Shown here: piece after piece, positions 25,161-34,198 of the stretch
Numbering within the stretch: position 1 is the first letter of the stretch
Layout: the number at the start of each line of letters is the position of its first letter
Assembly (NCBI GenBank): GCA_012960245.1
Contig: DUBO01000028.1
Coordinates: 38,596-102,595, forward strand
DNA: 64,000 nucleotides
Direction: 5' to 3'
Source of the DNA: Candidatus Binatota bacterium
Lineage (GTDB): Bacteria; Desulfobacterota; Binatia; UBA1149
Notes under the pieces: generated by a model
What the model was told of the DNA's origin: nothing
Seen by the model: the letters and a program-made list of their open reading frames with translations, nothing else
Databases searched by the model: none
Position numbers and translations under genes: made by a program

Positions 25161-27725
25161 TCAGTAAATCTTAAGGTACACCGAGCCGTAGGCCGGTACG
25201 GTAACAGCCGGCAGCGTGCCACCGGCGGCCACGCTGAACGAATCCGTAGGAGTGCGTATGGCGTCCCACAAAAGGTCGCGCTTGCCTCGCCACCAGGACT
25301 CGCTCTGCGCGTCCAGCTGCTGGTCTAGTGTCGTGGTGCAGCTGTCCTGACCCTGGTGGGGGCCGTCACTTGAGTGCCACAGGGTTGCGGTGCTCGTGTC
25401 CTGGTCTATGCGGTGCAGGTCTACTCGCAGCGAAGAAGCGCAGGGTAGGTTGTCGAGCGTGATGCCCACGGTAGCCTCGGTGGATTCCAGTGGCTGGCGC
25501 TCTGCCGCCGCCGCCAGTCCCACGAGTACGGCCGCCCTTTGGCCTGCGTCCAACGATGGGCAGGTGATAGACAGCGCTGCGTCGGGGACGGGATCCGCGA
25601 CCACTGAGGCGAACTTGCAGGCCATGCATTCCTTGTAGTTAGCGCAGGCGCCGCCCGCGCCCGAGCCGCAACCACAGGCGGCAATATCGGGAGCCGTTCC
25701 GCAACCACAGGCGGCGGGCAGGGCGGTGGGGTCGTATCCGGCGGCGGTATAACTACGCGCGAAGTGATCTTCGAAGTCGCTGTCCATCTGCCCGATGAGC
25801 AGGTGTACGACGCCCTCGGGATCGGCCGTGGCGATCCATCCCAGGCTGCGGTCGCCCAGCACTTCCTGGCCGCTACCGAGCAAGCGCCAGCCCATGTGCG
25901 ACGCTGCCCACAACACGCCGGCCTGTGGCTTCGGCAAGCCGTGCGCCGTGACCACGCCCATGCCGTTGTCGAACATGTCGCAGGGGGCGAGGTCGCCACG
26001 CTCGAGCAGTTCGAACTGCGAATGTCCCAGGTCGGTGGGTTCGCCCATGTAGCCCGCCAGCATGTAGGCCAGGTAACCCGCGCCGCGGTGGTCGCAGCCG
26101 TTTCCGGGGCTGCTGCCGCCCAGCGGTGGCTGTATGCCGGGTGTCGAGGGGTCGTCGTCGTCACAGGTGGGTGTACCAAGCGCCGTGGCCCACTCGTTGA
26201 GATCAAGCACCGGGGTGTCCCAACCCACTGGCACCATGGCGCGAAGTTGGCCGATGGTGTCGGCGGCAAACATCAGGCCCGGTTCCTGGCTGTAGTAGTG
26301 GGCTGACACGAAATCGAGGCTGCCGCCGTTGGCGTCGACGGTGTTGAGCAGGGTCTCCAGTGTCGGTGGTCGCAGTGGGTCGTTGAAACCGACCTGTCCG
26401 TCTACCGACGACATGGCCGGGCCGCCGATTTTGATTTCGCCAGCAATGCCGGCAAGCAGGGGGTCGTTGGCGCGCACGAACTCCAATACCCCGCGCAGGT
26501 TTTCAAAGTACTCGATGAACAGCGCCTCGGTGTCGGATCCCACAACCAACGGATCCCCGTTGAAGAGCTGGTCGGGCTCGTTGTAGATTTCGAAGCGTCG
26601 CACGCCCTTCAGGGCGTAGTGCTGCAGCACGCAAGCCCAGTGTTGTTGCCACTCGTTCGAATAAGAGTCGGGTATGACGTGGGGCCAGAACGACTCGCCG
26701 GCCGTGCAGCTGCACTGCCCCGCGACTTCGAGCACCTTGCCGTTGGCCGTGCAGTCGGCGTCGCAGGCCTTGGAAAATGCTGCCGGTGTGCCGACCAGGG
26801 TCAGCAGGATCTCGTCGCCAGCCTGGGCGAAGTGGTCCACGATGAAATCGAGCCTCGGCTGTATATCGCCAGCCGGGTATTCGCACAGCCCGGTAACAGG
26901 ATCGAGTTCAAACAGGTTCTCGGGCCAGTGCACCGGGTTGTACCACAGTCGCACCTGGCGGCCTGCTCCCTGGTCGCCCGGCGCGAATACCTGGTCGCTA
27001 AGGGTTGGGATGTCCGACGACACCACGGTCTGCTGCTGGACGTTGAAGGCCCGCAGGCGCTCGGGGAAGACCTGGCTGGCCGCCAGGTCAATGCTGATCT
27101 GGCGGTCCGTTGTTCCCGGCGCAGACAGCGACACAGGCTCGCAGCGGTCAGGGCACTTCACCTTGCGCTCACTGTTCGTTTTGCAGCCGCTGAAAGTGGA
27201 CTCCAGGCAGCGCCCCGACGAATCGGTAAGCCGCATCCGCAGTGGCCAGGCCAGCGGCGCGGTCAGCCCCGCGAGGTCGGCGCCGCGGCCCTTGAAGGCC
27301 AGCGACTTGTCGCTGCTCTTGATAGAGTCCACGCCGTCGCTGTTGGCCGGATCGTTCTTGCCGCGATACTTCCACTTGCGTACCGGGTTGCCCGAGCCCT
27401 TCCAGCCCGAGGCCGAGGCAGGCGCCAGGGTCGCTGACAGCAGCAGTCCGTCCTGGTCAAACAGCTCGAGGCTGGTGTCTCCGGCGGTGGGGTCGGCGAT
27501 GAGCAAGTCGACCAGGCGGTCCTTGGATTTCCAGGCGAGCTTGTTTTTCTCGGGCCTGTCCGCGTCGTATTTGACCGTGAGCTTGGTGGCTTCGATGGCC
27601 TCGCACTGGGCATGGGCGCAGACGGGGGGCAGGAGCAGTGCGCTCGCCGCCAGTGCGCTTGCAGGCAGGAGAGCTGCAGCACGGGGAAAGCGGCGGGTTA
27701 CAGCTGCGGAAAGATCCGGGATCAT
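25161..27725 (-). CDS. Secreted GH39-like glycoside hydrolase with Cys-rich insert
   Basis: An 854-residue exported protein from ATG 27725 (GTG 27731 also possible), with a hydrophobic signal segment ending near CAHAQ. The N-terminal 200 residues form a Cys-containing domain of unknown function. The centre has features of clan-A hydrolases of the GH39 type: RRFEIYNEPDQLFNGD with the acid/base Glu at about 383 after Asn, and VLDLNEWATALG with the candidate nucleophile Glu at about 511. A later segment is unusually Cys-rich (ACGCG repeated twice, then CxxC), perhaps a binding knot. Substrate is unknown; GH39 enzymes cleave xylosides, iduronides or exopolysaccharides. A 20-codon ORF lies just upstream on the same strand. 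Confidence 0.7.
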   Translation of the reverse strand: MIPDLSAAVTRRFPRAAALLPASALAASALLLPPVCAHAQCEAIEATKLTVKYDADRPEKNKLAWKSKDRLVDLLIADPTAGDTSLELFDQDGLLLSATLAPASASGWKGSGNPVRKWKYRGKNDPANSDGVDSIKSSDKSLAFKGRGADLAGLTAPLAWPLRMRLTDSSGRCLESTFSGCKTNSERKVKCPDRCEPVSLSAPGTTDRQISIDLAASQVFPERLRAFNVQQQTVVSSDIPTLSDQVFAPGDQGAGRQVRLWYNPVHWPENLFELDPVTGLCEYPAGDIQPRLDFIVDHFAQAGDEILLTLVGTPAAFSKACDADCTANGKVLEVAGQCSCTAGESFWPHVIPDSYSNEWQQHWACVLQHYALKGVRRFEIYNEPDQLFNGDPLVVGSDTEALFIEYFENLRGVLEFVRANDPLLAGIAGEIKIGGPAMSSVDGQVGFNDPLRPPTLETLLNTVDANGGSLDFVSAHYYSQEPGLMFAADTIGQLRAMVPVGWDTPVLDLNEWATALGTPTCDDDDPSTPGIQPPLGGSSPGNGCDHRGAGYLAYMLAGYMGEPTDLGHSQFELLERGDLAPCDMFDNGMGVVTAHGLPKPQAGVLWAASHMGWRLLGSGQEVLGDRSLGWIATADPEGVVHLLIGQMDSDFEDHFARSYTAAGYDPTALPAACGCGTAPDIAACGCGSGAGGACANYKECMACKFASVVADPVPDAALSITCPSLDAGQRAAVLVGLAAAAERQPLESTEATVGITLDNLPCASSLRVDLHRIDQDTSTATLWHSSDGPHQGQDSCTTTLDQQLDAQSESWWRGKRDLLWDAIRTPTDSFSVAAGGTLPAVTVPAYGSVYLKIY

Positions 27726-27814
27726 GTCCACAAGCTTAACAGTCAGTCCACAGCCATGGCTAGATAAATCACGGCTGCCGGATTCTTTTTTCGGTCAGCG
27801 GTCAGCGGTTTCAG

Positions 27815-27877
27815 TCAGTCGGGGAATAGTATCCCCACCAACATGAAACCGGCCACCAGCACCAGCATAGTATCCAT
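27815..27877 (-). CDS. 20-residue hydrophobic small ORF with strong ribosome site
   Basis: ATG at 27877 is preceded by GAGGAGC with eight bases spacing. The ORF encodes 20 residues, MDTMLVLVAGFMLVGILFPD, a single membrane-span-like peptide, then TGA. It resembles tiny membrane proteins such as KdpF in style only. It starts 152 bases before the secreted GH39-like gene, on the same strand, and could be a leader peptide or an independent microprotein. The rest of the 332-base gap (27726-28057) holds a T run at 27972-27979 and nothing else I can support. Confidence rests on the ribosome site and the clean hydrophobic pattern. Confidence 0.45.
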   Translation of the reverse strand: MDTMLVLVAGFMLVGILFPD

Positions 27878-28057
27878 CGCGTTTGCTCCTCACCCGGACC
27901 ATATGCCTGTGGGCGGGTCCGGGCTGTCCTTGCATCCTTTGTCCACCCATCGGGAGGGTATGGTCAAGGCGTTTTTTTTGTGGCTGGCTACGGCGTTACG
28001 CGGACCGTATGGTCGCCTGTAGCGGTTTTTGGCCGTGGCGACCCGACGAGGAGCGAA

Positions 28058-28837
28058 ATGACAGTAAAACTTCCCGACACGTTTACCTACGAAAGACACG
28101 GCCAGGTGGCCGTGATGACCATCAACCGTCCGGAGGCCATGAACGCCTTTACGGCCGACATGCTGCGCGGCATGGACGCCTGCTTTGAGGATTTCAACGA
28201 GGACGACGATCTCAGGGTGGCCATTCTTACCGCGGTAGGAGACAAGGCTTTCTCCTCGGGCATGGATCTCAAGGAAGCCATCCCGATGTTGCAGTCCGGT
28301 GACGAGATGGGTTACGAGGATCACACCAAGCGGCCGTTCTCCGACGTGTTCAAGCCCATCATCTGTGCCGTCAACGGCTTTTGCATAGCCGGCGGCATGG
28401 AGTTTCTGCAGGGTACCGATCTGCGTATCGCTGCCGAGCACGCGACCTTCGGCCTGGGTGAAGTGCGCTGGGGAATAATTCCGACCGGCGGTTCGCACAT
28501 AAGACTTCCCGTGCAGATCCCCTGGGCAGTGGCCATGGAGATGCTGCTTACGGGCAAGCCCATAAGCGCCGCCCGTGCCTACGACATAGGGCTGGTCAAC
28601 AAGGTTGTACCTGCCGACCAGCTCATGGACGAAGCCATGGAACTGGCCGAGACCATTTGTAGAAACGGTCCCCTGGCCGTGCGCACAGCGAAGGAGATAG
28701 CCGTGCGTGCGCTCAACCTGGAGCCCGGCTTCGTGATGGAAAAGGATCTCGGGCAGCGCGTGATGGACAGCGACGACGCGCGCGAAGGTCCGGCGGCCTT
28801 CGCCGAAAAGCGCGCGCCGGTGTTCAAGGGGCGCTGA
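28058..28837 (+). CDS. Enoyl-CoA hydratase/isomerase (crotonase family)
   Basis: A 259-residue crotonase, the usual length, started at ATG 28058 behind a GAGGAGCG site; an upstream in-frame ATG at 27980 would add residues with no family similarity. The oxyanion-hole motifs are DKAFSSGMDLKEA and AVNGFCIAGGMEFLQGTDLRIA, followed by FGLGEVRWGIIPTGGSHIRLP. One Glu of the classic hydratase pair appears in GLGEVRWG. It would hydrate or isomerise an enoyl-CoA in beta-oxidation. It stands alone between the secreted-protein cluster and the glycosyltransferase gene. Confidence 0.93.
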   Translation: MTVKLPDTFTYERHGQVAVMTINRPEAMNAFTADMLRGMDACFEDFNEDDDLRVAILTAVGDKAFSSGMDLKEAIPMLQSGDEMGYEDHTKRPFSDVFKPIICAVNGFCIAGGMEFLQGTDLRIAAEHATFGLGEVRWGIIPTGGSHIRLPVQIPWAVAMEMLLTGKPISAARAYDIGLVNKVVPADQLMDEAMELAETICRNGPLAVRTAKEIAVRALNLEPGFVMEKDLGQRVMDSDDAREGPAAFAEKRAPVFKGR

Positions 28838-28871
28838 TTCGCGGCGCGCTACCCCGCGCCGCTTCTTGCAC

Positions 28872-30149
28872 ATGTCCGGACGGATACTTCACCTGCTCTC
28901 GCAGAGGCCCCTGCTCACCGGTAGTGGCATCACCCTTGACGCCCTGGTCTCCAACGCGACCGCGGCCGGCTGGAAGCAACGCGTGCTCGTGGGCGTGCCC
29001 GGCGATCGCATTCCGGCTGGCGTCGGCGGCCTGCCGGACGACGACGTGGCCTGCGTGACCTTTCAAGCGGTGGATGGGCAGGCGGCAGGCGCGGCCGTCG
29101 CCCCCGACACGACCGATCTCGACTTCGCCCTGCCTGGCATGAGCGACGTGATGCCCTACGCGAGCTCGCGCTTCAGCGAACTCGCACCCGAGCAGCTGGT
29201 TGCTTACCGCGCTGCCTGGCGTGAGGCCATACGAAAGCAGCTGGAGGATTTCAGCCCCGACCTCGTGCACGCGCACCACGCCTGGGTAGTGGCGTCGCTG
29301 GTCAAGGACGTCGCGCCTCGCTTGCCCGTGGTCATGCACGCGCACGGCACCTGTCTCAGGCAGATGTCGCTCTGTCCCGGCCTGGCCGATTCCTTGCGTA
29401 GCAGCCTCGCGCGCAACGAGCGACTGCTGGTGCTGCAGCAGCAGCAGTCGGGGGAGTACCAGCGCGCGCTGGGCTTTGCGCCCGGGCGCGTAGGGGTGGT
29501 CGGTGCGGGTTACAACGACGACCTGTTTAATATGCGGGGGCGTGAGCCCGACCCCGGCCCGGTGTTGTTGTACGCCGGCAAACTGGCCGCGGCCAAGGGG
29601 CTGCCGCAGTTGCTCGACTCGGTAGAGTTGCTGGCCGCGCGTGTGCCGGGCCTGCTGCTGCACGTGGCCGGCGGCGGCCAGGGTGCTGAGGCCGATGCGC
29701 TGCGGCAGCGTATGAAAGAAATGTCGCCGCTGGTGAGTTTTCATGGTCGCCTTGATCAGGCCGAGCTGGCCGCGCTCATGCGGCGGGCGGCGGTGTTCGT
29801 GCTGCCGTCGTTCTACGAGGGGCTGCCCCTGGTGCTGGCCGAGGCGCTTGCCTGTGGCTGCCGCCTGGTCGCCACCGACCTGCCGGGCTTGCGCGAAGCC
29901 ATGGCCGCAAGGCTGGGCGAGGCCCTGTCGCTGCTGCCGGCCCCGGCCATGAAGGCGGTCGACACGCCGCGCGAAGACGCCCTGCCGGCCTTCGTACGGG
30001 CGCTCACCGACACGCTGGAAGCGGGATTGGCCGCCGGCGCTCTCAAGCCCGAAACGCTGGCCGACAGCCTGGAGTCGTTCTCCTGGAAGGCAGTGTTTGA
30101 GCGGGTGCAGTCGGTCTGGATCGAAGCGAGCGAGGCGGCCGGGCGCTAG
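28872..30149 (+). CDS. Glycosyltransferase family 4 (group 1)
   Basis: A 425-residue GT-B-fold enzyme that would transfer a sugar from a nucleotide donor. ATG 28872 is chosen over TTG 28866; neither has a good ribosome site. The C-terminal donor domain is typical: PVLLYAGKLAAAKGLPQLLD, VSFHGRLDQAELAALMRRA and the EX7E motif in FVLPSFYEGLPLVLAEALACG. The N-terminal half contains LVHAHHAWVVASLV, a common acceptor-domain segment. The following gene is on the other strand; no other polysaccharide genes adjoin, so acceptor and pathway are unknown. Confidence 0.88.
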   Translation: MSGRILHLLSQRPLLTGSGITLDALVSNATAAGWKQRVLVGVPGDRIPAGVGGLPDDDVACVTFQAVDGQAAGAAVAPDTTDLDFALPGMSDVMPYASSRFSELAPEQLVAYRAAWREAIRKQLEDFSPDLVHAHHAWVVASLVKDVAPRLPVVMHAHGTCLRQMSLCPGLADSLRSSLARNERLLVLQQQQSGEYQRALGFAPGRVGVVGAGYNDDLFNMRGREPDPGPVLLYAGKLAAAKGLPQLLDSVELLAARVPGLLLHVAGGGQGAEADALRQRMKEMSPLVSFHGRLDQAELAALMRRAAVFVLPSFYEGLPLVLAEALACGCRLVATDLPGLREAMAARLGEALSLLPAPAMKAVDTPREDALPAFVRALTDTLEAGLAAGALKPETLADSLESFSWKAVFERVQSVWIEASEAAGR

Positions 30150-30182
30150 GTCTATGCAGCCGCTGCCTGGAGACCCCGTCGC

Positions 30183-31394
30183 CTACAGTACCGAGCCGTC
30201 TTTCTTGCCCTCGGCGATCTCATCCCAGTCCATGCCCAGTTCGAGCAGCACCTGCTCGGTGTGCTCGCCGTGTTCGGGCGCGCGCGTGAGCGTAGGCGGG
30301 GTTTCGTCGAACTGCACCGGGTTGGCCACCAGTCGCACCTGCCGGCCGTTGACCTCGATCTCGGGCAGGTAGCCGTTGGCCTCGGTCTGCGGGTCGGCCA
30401 GCACCTCGGGCGTGGTCTGGTAGGGTGCCCACGCGCCCTCGGCGTCGGCCAGGGCTTCGCGCCACTGGTCGAGGGTGCGCGAGGCAAAGATCGCGTCGAG
30501 TTCGGCCACGCAGGCTTCAGCGTTGTGGTAGCGCGACACTGCGTCTTTGAAACGCTCGTCGGTGATGAGGTCTTCGCGGTCCATGCGGCGGCAGAGGTCG
30601 GGCCACCAGCGGTCGGCCTGCAGGTAGTTGAACATGATCCAGCGGCCGTCTTTCGTTCCGTAAGTGCCTACAACGGGGTTGGGACTGCTGCCGTGGTCAA
30701 ACGACGGCATGGCGCTGCCGGTGAGATCGGCAGCCACGAGGTCGGCGCCCAGCGACCACATGGCCGTGCCCATCAGCGACACGTCGACCACCGAGGGTTC
30801 GCCGCTGCGCTCGCGCTTGAGCAGGGCCGCGGCTATGCCACCGGCTATGGTCATGGCGCCGATCGAATCGCCCAGCGCTGCGCGCGGCATCACCGGATAT
30901 TCCATCCAGTCTCGCGTTATGGCCTGGCCCACGCCGCCCCGGCTCCAGAAAGCCGTGCCGTCGTAGCCGGCCTTTTCGGCGTCTGGTCCGCGGACTCCTT
31001 GTCCGCTGCCACGCACGTAGATGATGTCGGGGTTGACCGCGCGTATGTCGGCCAGGTCAATGGCCAGCTTGCGGCGCGCTGGGGTGAGGAAGTTGGTGAG
31101 AAACACGTCGCTGCTTTTGGCCAGGCGGTAGAGTATCTCGCGGCCGCGCTCGGTGGCGAGGTCGAGTCCGACGCTGCGCTTGCCGCGGTTGGACTGCTCC
31201 ATCATGAAGTTAACGCCGCTGGTGTCGCCCGGTATCAGGCCCGAGGCCACAAGCCCGCGCTGCCCGTCGCCGCTCACCGGGTGCTCGATCTTGATGACGT
31301 CCGCGCCCCAGTCGGCCAGCACGGCGCCGGCGGCGGGCACGAACCACCACTGGGCTACTTCGAGCACGCGTATACCCTTGAGATGATCCTGCAT
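30183..31394 (-). CDS. CaiB/BaiF family CoA-transferase
   Basis: A complete 403-residue type III CoA-transferase. The N-terminal Rossmann segment GIRVLEVAQWWFVPAAGAVLADWGADVIKIEHP is diagnostic and the SNRGKRSVGLDLATERGREI stretch follows. The catalytic Asp is expected in the AALGDSIGAMTIAGG region, about residue 175. The C-terminus carries the EHTEQVLLELGMDWDEI block. It would activate a carboxylic acid by taking CoA from another thioester. Stop to stop it faces the glycosyltransferase gene. Substrate unknown. Confidence 0.93.
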   Translation of the reverse strand: MQDHLKGIRVLEVAQWWFVPAAGAVLADWGADVIKIEHPVSGDGQRGLVASGLIPGDTSGVNFMMEQSNRGKRSVGLDLATERGREILYRLAKSSDVFLTNFLTPARRKLAIDLADIRAVNPDIIYVRGSGQGVRGPDAEKAGYDGTAFWSRGGVGQAITRDWMEYPVMPRAALGDSIGAMTIAGGIAAALLKRERSGEPSVVDVSLMGTAMWSLGADLVAADLTGSAMPSFDHGSSPNPVVGTYGTKDGRWIMFNYLQADRWWPDLCRRMDREDLITDERFKDAVSRYHNAEACVAELDAIFASRTLDQWREALADAEGAWAPYQTTPEVLADPQTEANGYLPEIEVNGRQVRLVANPVQFDETPPTLTRAPEHGEHTEQVLLELGMDWDEIAEGKKDGSVL

Positions 31395-31481
31395 GTGCCC
31401 GGTGTACTACTCTGCCAGCCGCTGAGCAAGGCTGCTGGCAGCTGGCAACAGGGCCGCGTCGCCGCCAGGCAGCGCCTACTG

Positions 31482-32906
31482 CTATTCGTCGTCCAGGTAG
31501 CCCAGCGCCCGCAGGGCCTCGCGCTGGCGGTCGCTCAGGGGCAGTGGGGCGCTGTCGTGCGAGCCGCCGCCGGCCTGTTCGCCGGCGGTGGCCACCAGGG
31601 CCTCGCGCAGTTTGCTCGATTCGTCGAGCCGTCGCTGCATCCGATCGCGCAGCAGCAGGGTCAGTGCGCCTTGTCCGCGTGCGACGTCGTGCTGCTCCAG
31701 CGGGTCGGCCGCCAGGTTGTAAAGGCTTGTCCGGCCGCTGCGGCGGTCGACAATGAGTTTCCACGGGGGAGTACGCAGTGCTCTGAGCGGTCGGTAGCCC
31801 CAGGCGGCCACGGCGTCGAGCCTGGGATCGGCGCCGCCGCGCGCGAGCGCCAGCAGCGAGTGGCCCTGCAAGAGTCCGGAGGGCTCCAGGCCCATGAGTT
31901 CGAGCAGGCTTGGCAGCACGTCCACCAGGCGCACCTGGGCGGTCACCCGCACGCCCTCCTTCAGCCTTCCCGGTGCTCGCACGATCAGCGGCACGTGCAA
32001 CTGGTCGTCGAACAGGGTCAGGCCGTGGCGCCGGTCGAGCGCCCCGTGCTCGCCGAAGGCTTCGCCGTGATCGGAGGTGAGTAACACGATGGTGTTGTCG
32101 TCCAGGCCGGCCGCGGTCAGCGAATCAAGTACCCGGCCCACGGCCGAATCAACGTAGTGTATCTCGCCGTCGTAAAGCGGCAGCTCGCGTCTCACCTCGG
32201 GGTAGGGGCTGTCGTAGTCCGCCGCCGCGAACAGTCGCGCGTGTTCGGCGGGGGGCGTGTAGGGCTCGTGCGGGTCGAGGTAGTGCAGGTAGAGAAAGAA
32301 CGGTGAGCGGGCACGGCCACGCTCGGCCAGCCAGGCCCGGGCCTTGTCGGTGACGTCGCGGGTGGTTGTGTCCTCCCACTCAAAGCTGCTCCAGTCGGCG
32401 CGGGCCTGCATGTCGTGGGTGAGATCGGGAAACACGCTGGCGAATTCGTCGTAGCCCTGGGCGAAGCCGAACAGCGAATCCACCTGTATGTTGGCCACCA
32501 CGGCCGCCGTGTCGTAGCCGGCCGCCGCCAGGCGCTCGGCCAGTGTCACGGCGCCCGCGGGCAGCACGTCGCAGCCTTCGCGTGGCAGGTTGTGGCTGGC
32601 GCAGGTAAGCCCGAGAGTTTCGGGTAGCAGCCCGGTCAACAGGGTTGCGGCCGATGGCCTGGTCCAGGGTGCGGGCGCGATGGCCTCCTCAAAGAGTACG
32701 CCTTGCTCGGCCAGCGCGTCGATTGCCGGGCTGGTCGCAAGGGGGTAGCCGTAGCCCCCGAGGTGGTCGGCGCGCAGGGTGTCGACCACGATCAGCAACA
32801 GGTTCGGCTGAGCGGGTTCCGACCGCGTGCAGCCAGCGGTTGAGAGCGCGACCAGTAACAACGCCAGGCAGGGTGCCGCAAAGAATTCAGGCCTTCCCAT
32901 CCCCAA
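31482..32906 (-). CDS. Sulfatase-family lipoprotein with Thr at the nucleophile position
   Basis: A 474-residue alkaline-phosphatase-superfamily protein. A signal peptide ends in the lipobox LSTAGC with the lipidated Cys at 26, so it is probably membrane anchored in the periplasm. Metal-binding elements are clear: LLLIVVDTLRADHLGG (Asp 42) and LLTSDHGEAFGEHG. The sulfatase signature, normally C/S-x-P-x-R-A-S-L-L-T-G, reads TRPSAATLLTG: the formylglycine Cys/Ser is Thr 82 and the Arg is Ala. Thr acts as nucleophile in phosphoglycerol transferases such as LtaS, so a phosphate or alcohol-transfer reaction is possible instead of sulfate ester hydrolysis. The substrate cannot be named. Confidence 0.85.
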   Translation of the reverse strand: MGMGRPEFFAAPCLALLLVALSTAGCTRSEPAQPNLLLIVVDTLRADHLGGYGYPLATSPAIDALAEQGVLFEEAIAPAPWTRPSAATLLTGLLPETLGLTCASHNLPREGCDVLPAGAVTLAERLAAAGYDTAAVVANIQVDSLFGFAQGYDEFASVFPDLTHDMQARADWSSFEWEDTTTRDVTDKARAWLAERGRARSPFFLYLHYLDPHEPYTPPAEHARLFAAADYDSPYPEVRRELPLYDGEIHYVDSAVGRVLDSLTAAGLDDNTIVLLTSDHGEAFGEHGALDRRHGLTLFDDQLHVPLIVRAPGRLKEGVRVTAQVRLVDVLPSLLELMGLEPSGLLQGHSLLALARGGADPRLDAVAAWGYRPLRALRTPPWKLIVDRRSGRTSLYNLAADPLEQHDVARGQGALTLLLRDRMQRRLDESSKLREALVATAGEQAGGGSHDSAPLPLSDRQREALRALGYLDDE

Positions 32907-33066
32907 CAGGTGTTACCCGGCGGCGCGGTGGGAGCAAGAACGGGTCGGGCGACGGCGCAACTGGGGGGGGCTTGAGCGCGAAACTAACGCGCTGGCGGGC
33001 TGGGAGGCAATTTTTACCCACATGGGGGCTAAACTGGACAGGGGAACCCCGGTTATAGTGTCCCTT

Positions 33067-34143
33067 ATGTTCTCGCAGGTCCGGGGAGGGGACCGGGTGC
33101 GCGCCTTCTTGTGTGTACTCGGGGTGTCGTTGTGCGTTCCTGGCGTGGCGAAGGCGCAGGTCCTGCCCTGGCCGGGAGACGCCGGTATCGAGATAGGCGC
33201 CGTGGGCGCTGTGGGCGGCCTGTCGGCTGATTACGAGCCCAGCGGCGCGGTGTGGCACACGCGCCTGAACGCATTGTTCGTGGTCGGGGATGGCGGTGAT
33301 CTGAGCCGTCTCGACGGCAACGGTGGCAACGTGACCACCTGGTCGCCCGGTGGCGACCTCGAGGCAGTTACCGTGGCCGATCCGGCGAGTGATCTGCTTT
33401 ATATCGGCCGCGAAAACCCCGACGCCATACTCGAGTTTGATCTCGCCACGGGCACGCTCACGGGCAACCAGTGGGACCTGACCCCGTGGATGACGGGCGC
33501 CGCCAACCAGGGCCTGGAGGCACTCACCTGGGTCGAAGGCCTGTTCTACGCGGGCCACCAGGGCGAGGGCAACGTGTACGTGTTCGAGCTGTCGGCCGGC
33601 GGTGTGGTCCAGCTGGTAAGCCTTTTTCCGGCACCCGGCGGCAGGACCGATCTGGCGGGCATGCACTACGACGCCGACACCCAGATTCTTTACGGCATAC
33701 ACGACGGTGATAACGTGCTGGTTGAAATGGAGCGGCACGGGGCCCTGCTGCGCGAAACCTTTCTGCCCGGCAACACCCAGGAAGGCATTGCCCTGTTACC
33801 CGACTGCGCGACCGGCCTGTCGACCGTATTTATCAGTGAGGACGCCGGTGCGGTGGTTCGCTACGAGGGGTTCCCGGTCACCTGTGTTGACCCGGCGGTG
33901 ACGCTCTCGCCTTGCGGTGACGTAAACGGAGATCTGACCATCAATGTTGTCGACGCGATGCTGGCCGCCCAGTTACAGGTGGGCCTGCGTGTCTGCCAGT
34001 CGTTGTCGCGCTTCGATCTCTGCGACATCACGCCGGCGCCCGGCGATGGCCTGTGCAACGTGGTCGACGCCATGCGAATGGCCCAGTGCAGTGTCGGCCT
34101 GGTTTCCTGTAACTTTACCTGCGCGGTACTTGGCTGTCCCTGA
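33067..34143 (+). CDS. Secreted beta-propeller (SdiA-regulated/esterase-like) with dockerin-like tail
   Basis: From ATG 33067 the protein has 358 residues: a signal peptide (AFLCVLGVSLCVPGVAKAQ), a repetitive beta domain and a C-terminal tail. The middle (LDGNGGNVTTWSPGGDLEAV, DATIL-like turns, DNVLVEMERHG) resembles SdiA-regulated or phytase-like propellers. The tail has two dockerin-like repeats: CGDVNGDLTINVVDAMLAA and DGLCNVVDAMRMAQ, each a calcium-loop plus helix, with four or more Cys likely forming disulfides. Longer in-frame starts exist at 33019 and 32827, but only the 33067 start puts the signal peptide at the N-terminus. Divergent from the sulfatase gene. It may be surface-anchored or form protein complexes through the dockerin-like module. 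Confidence 0.7.
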   Translation: MFSQVRGGDRVRAFLCVLGVSLCVPGVAKAQVLPWPGDAGIEIGAVGAVGGLSADYEPSGAVWHTRLNALFVVGDGGDLSRLDGNGGNVTTWSPGGDLEAVTVADPASDLLYIGRENPDAILEFDLATGTLTGNQWDLTPWMTGAANQGLEALTWVEGLFYAGHQGEGNVYVFELSAGGVVQLVSLFPAPGGRTDLAGMHYDADTQILYGIHDGDNVLVEMERHGALLRETFLPGNTQEGIALLPDCATGLSTVFISEDAGAVVRYEGFPVTCVDPAVTLSPCGDVNGDLTINVVDAMLAAQLQVGLRVCQSLSRFDLCDITPAPGDGLCNVVDAMRMAQCSVGLVSCNFTCAVLGCP

Positions 34144-34198
34144 ACGTCCAGCGTCCCAGCGCCGGTGCTGCCCACCCGTACTGTCCGAGTGCTCTTCC

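Noticed and set aside
30261..32084. 607-codon plus-strand ORF antisense to the CoA-transferase and sulfatase genes
   Set aside because: High-GC shadow frame; no domain, and both minus-strand genes are clear.
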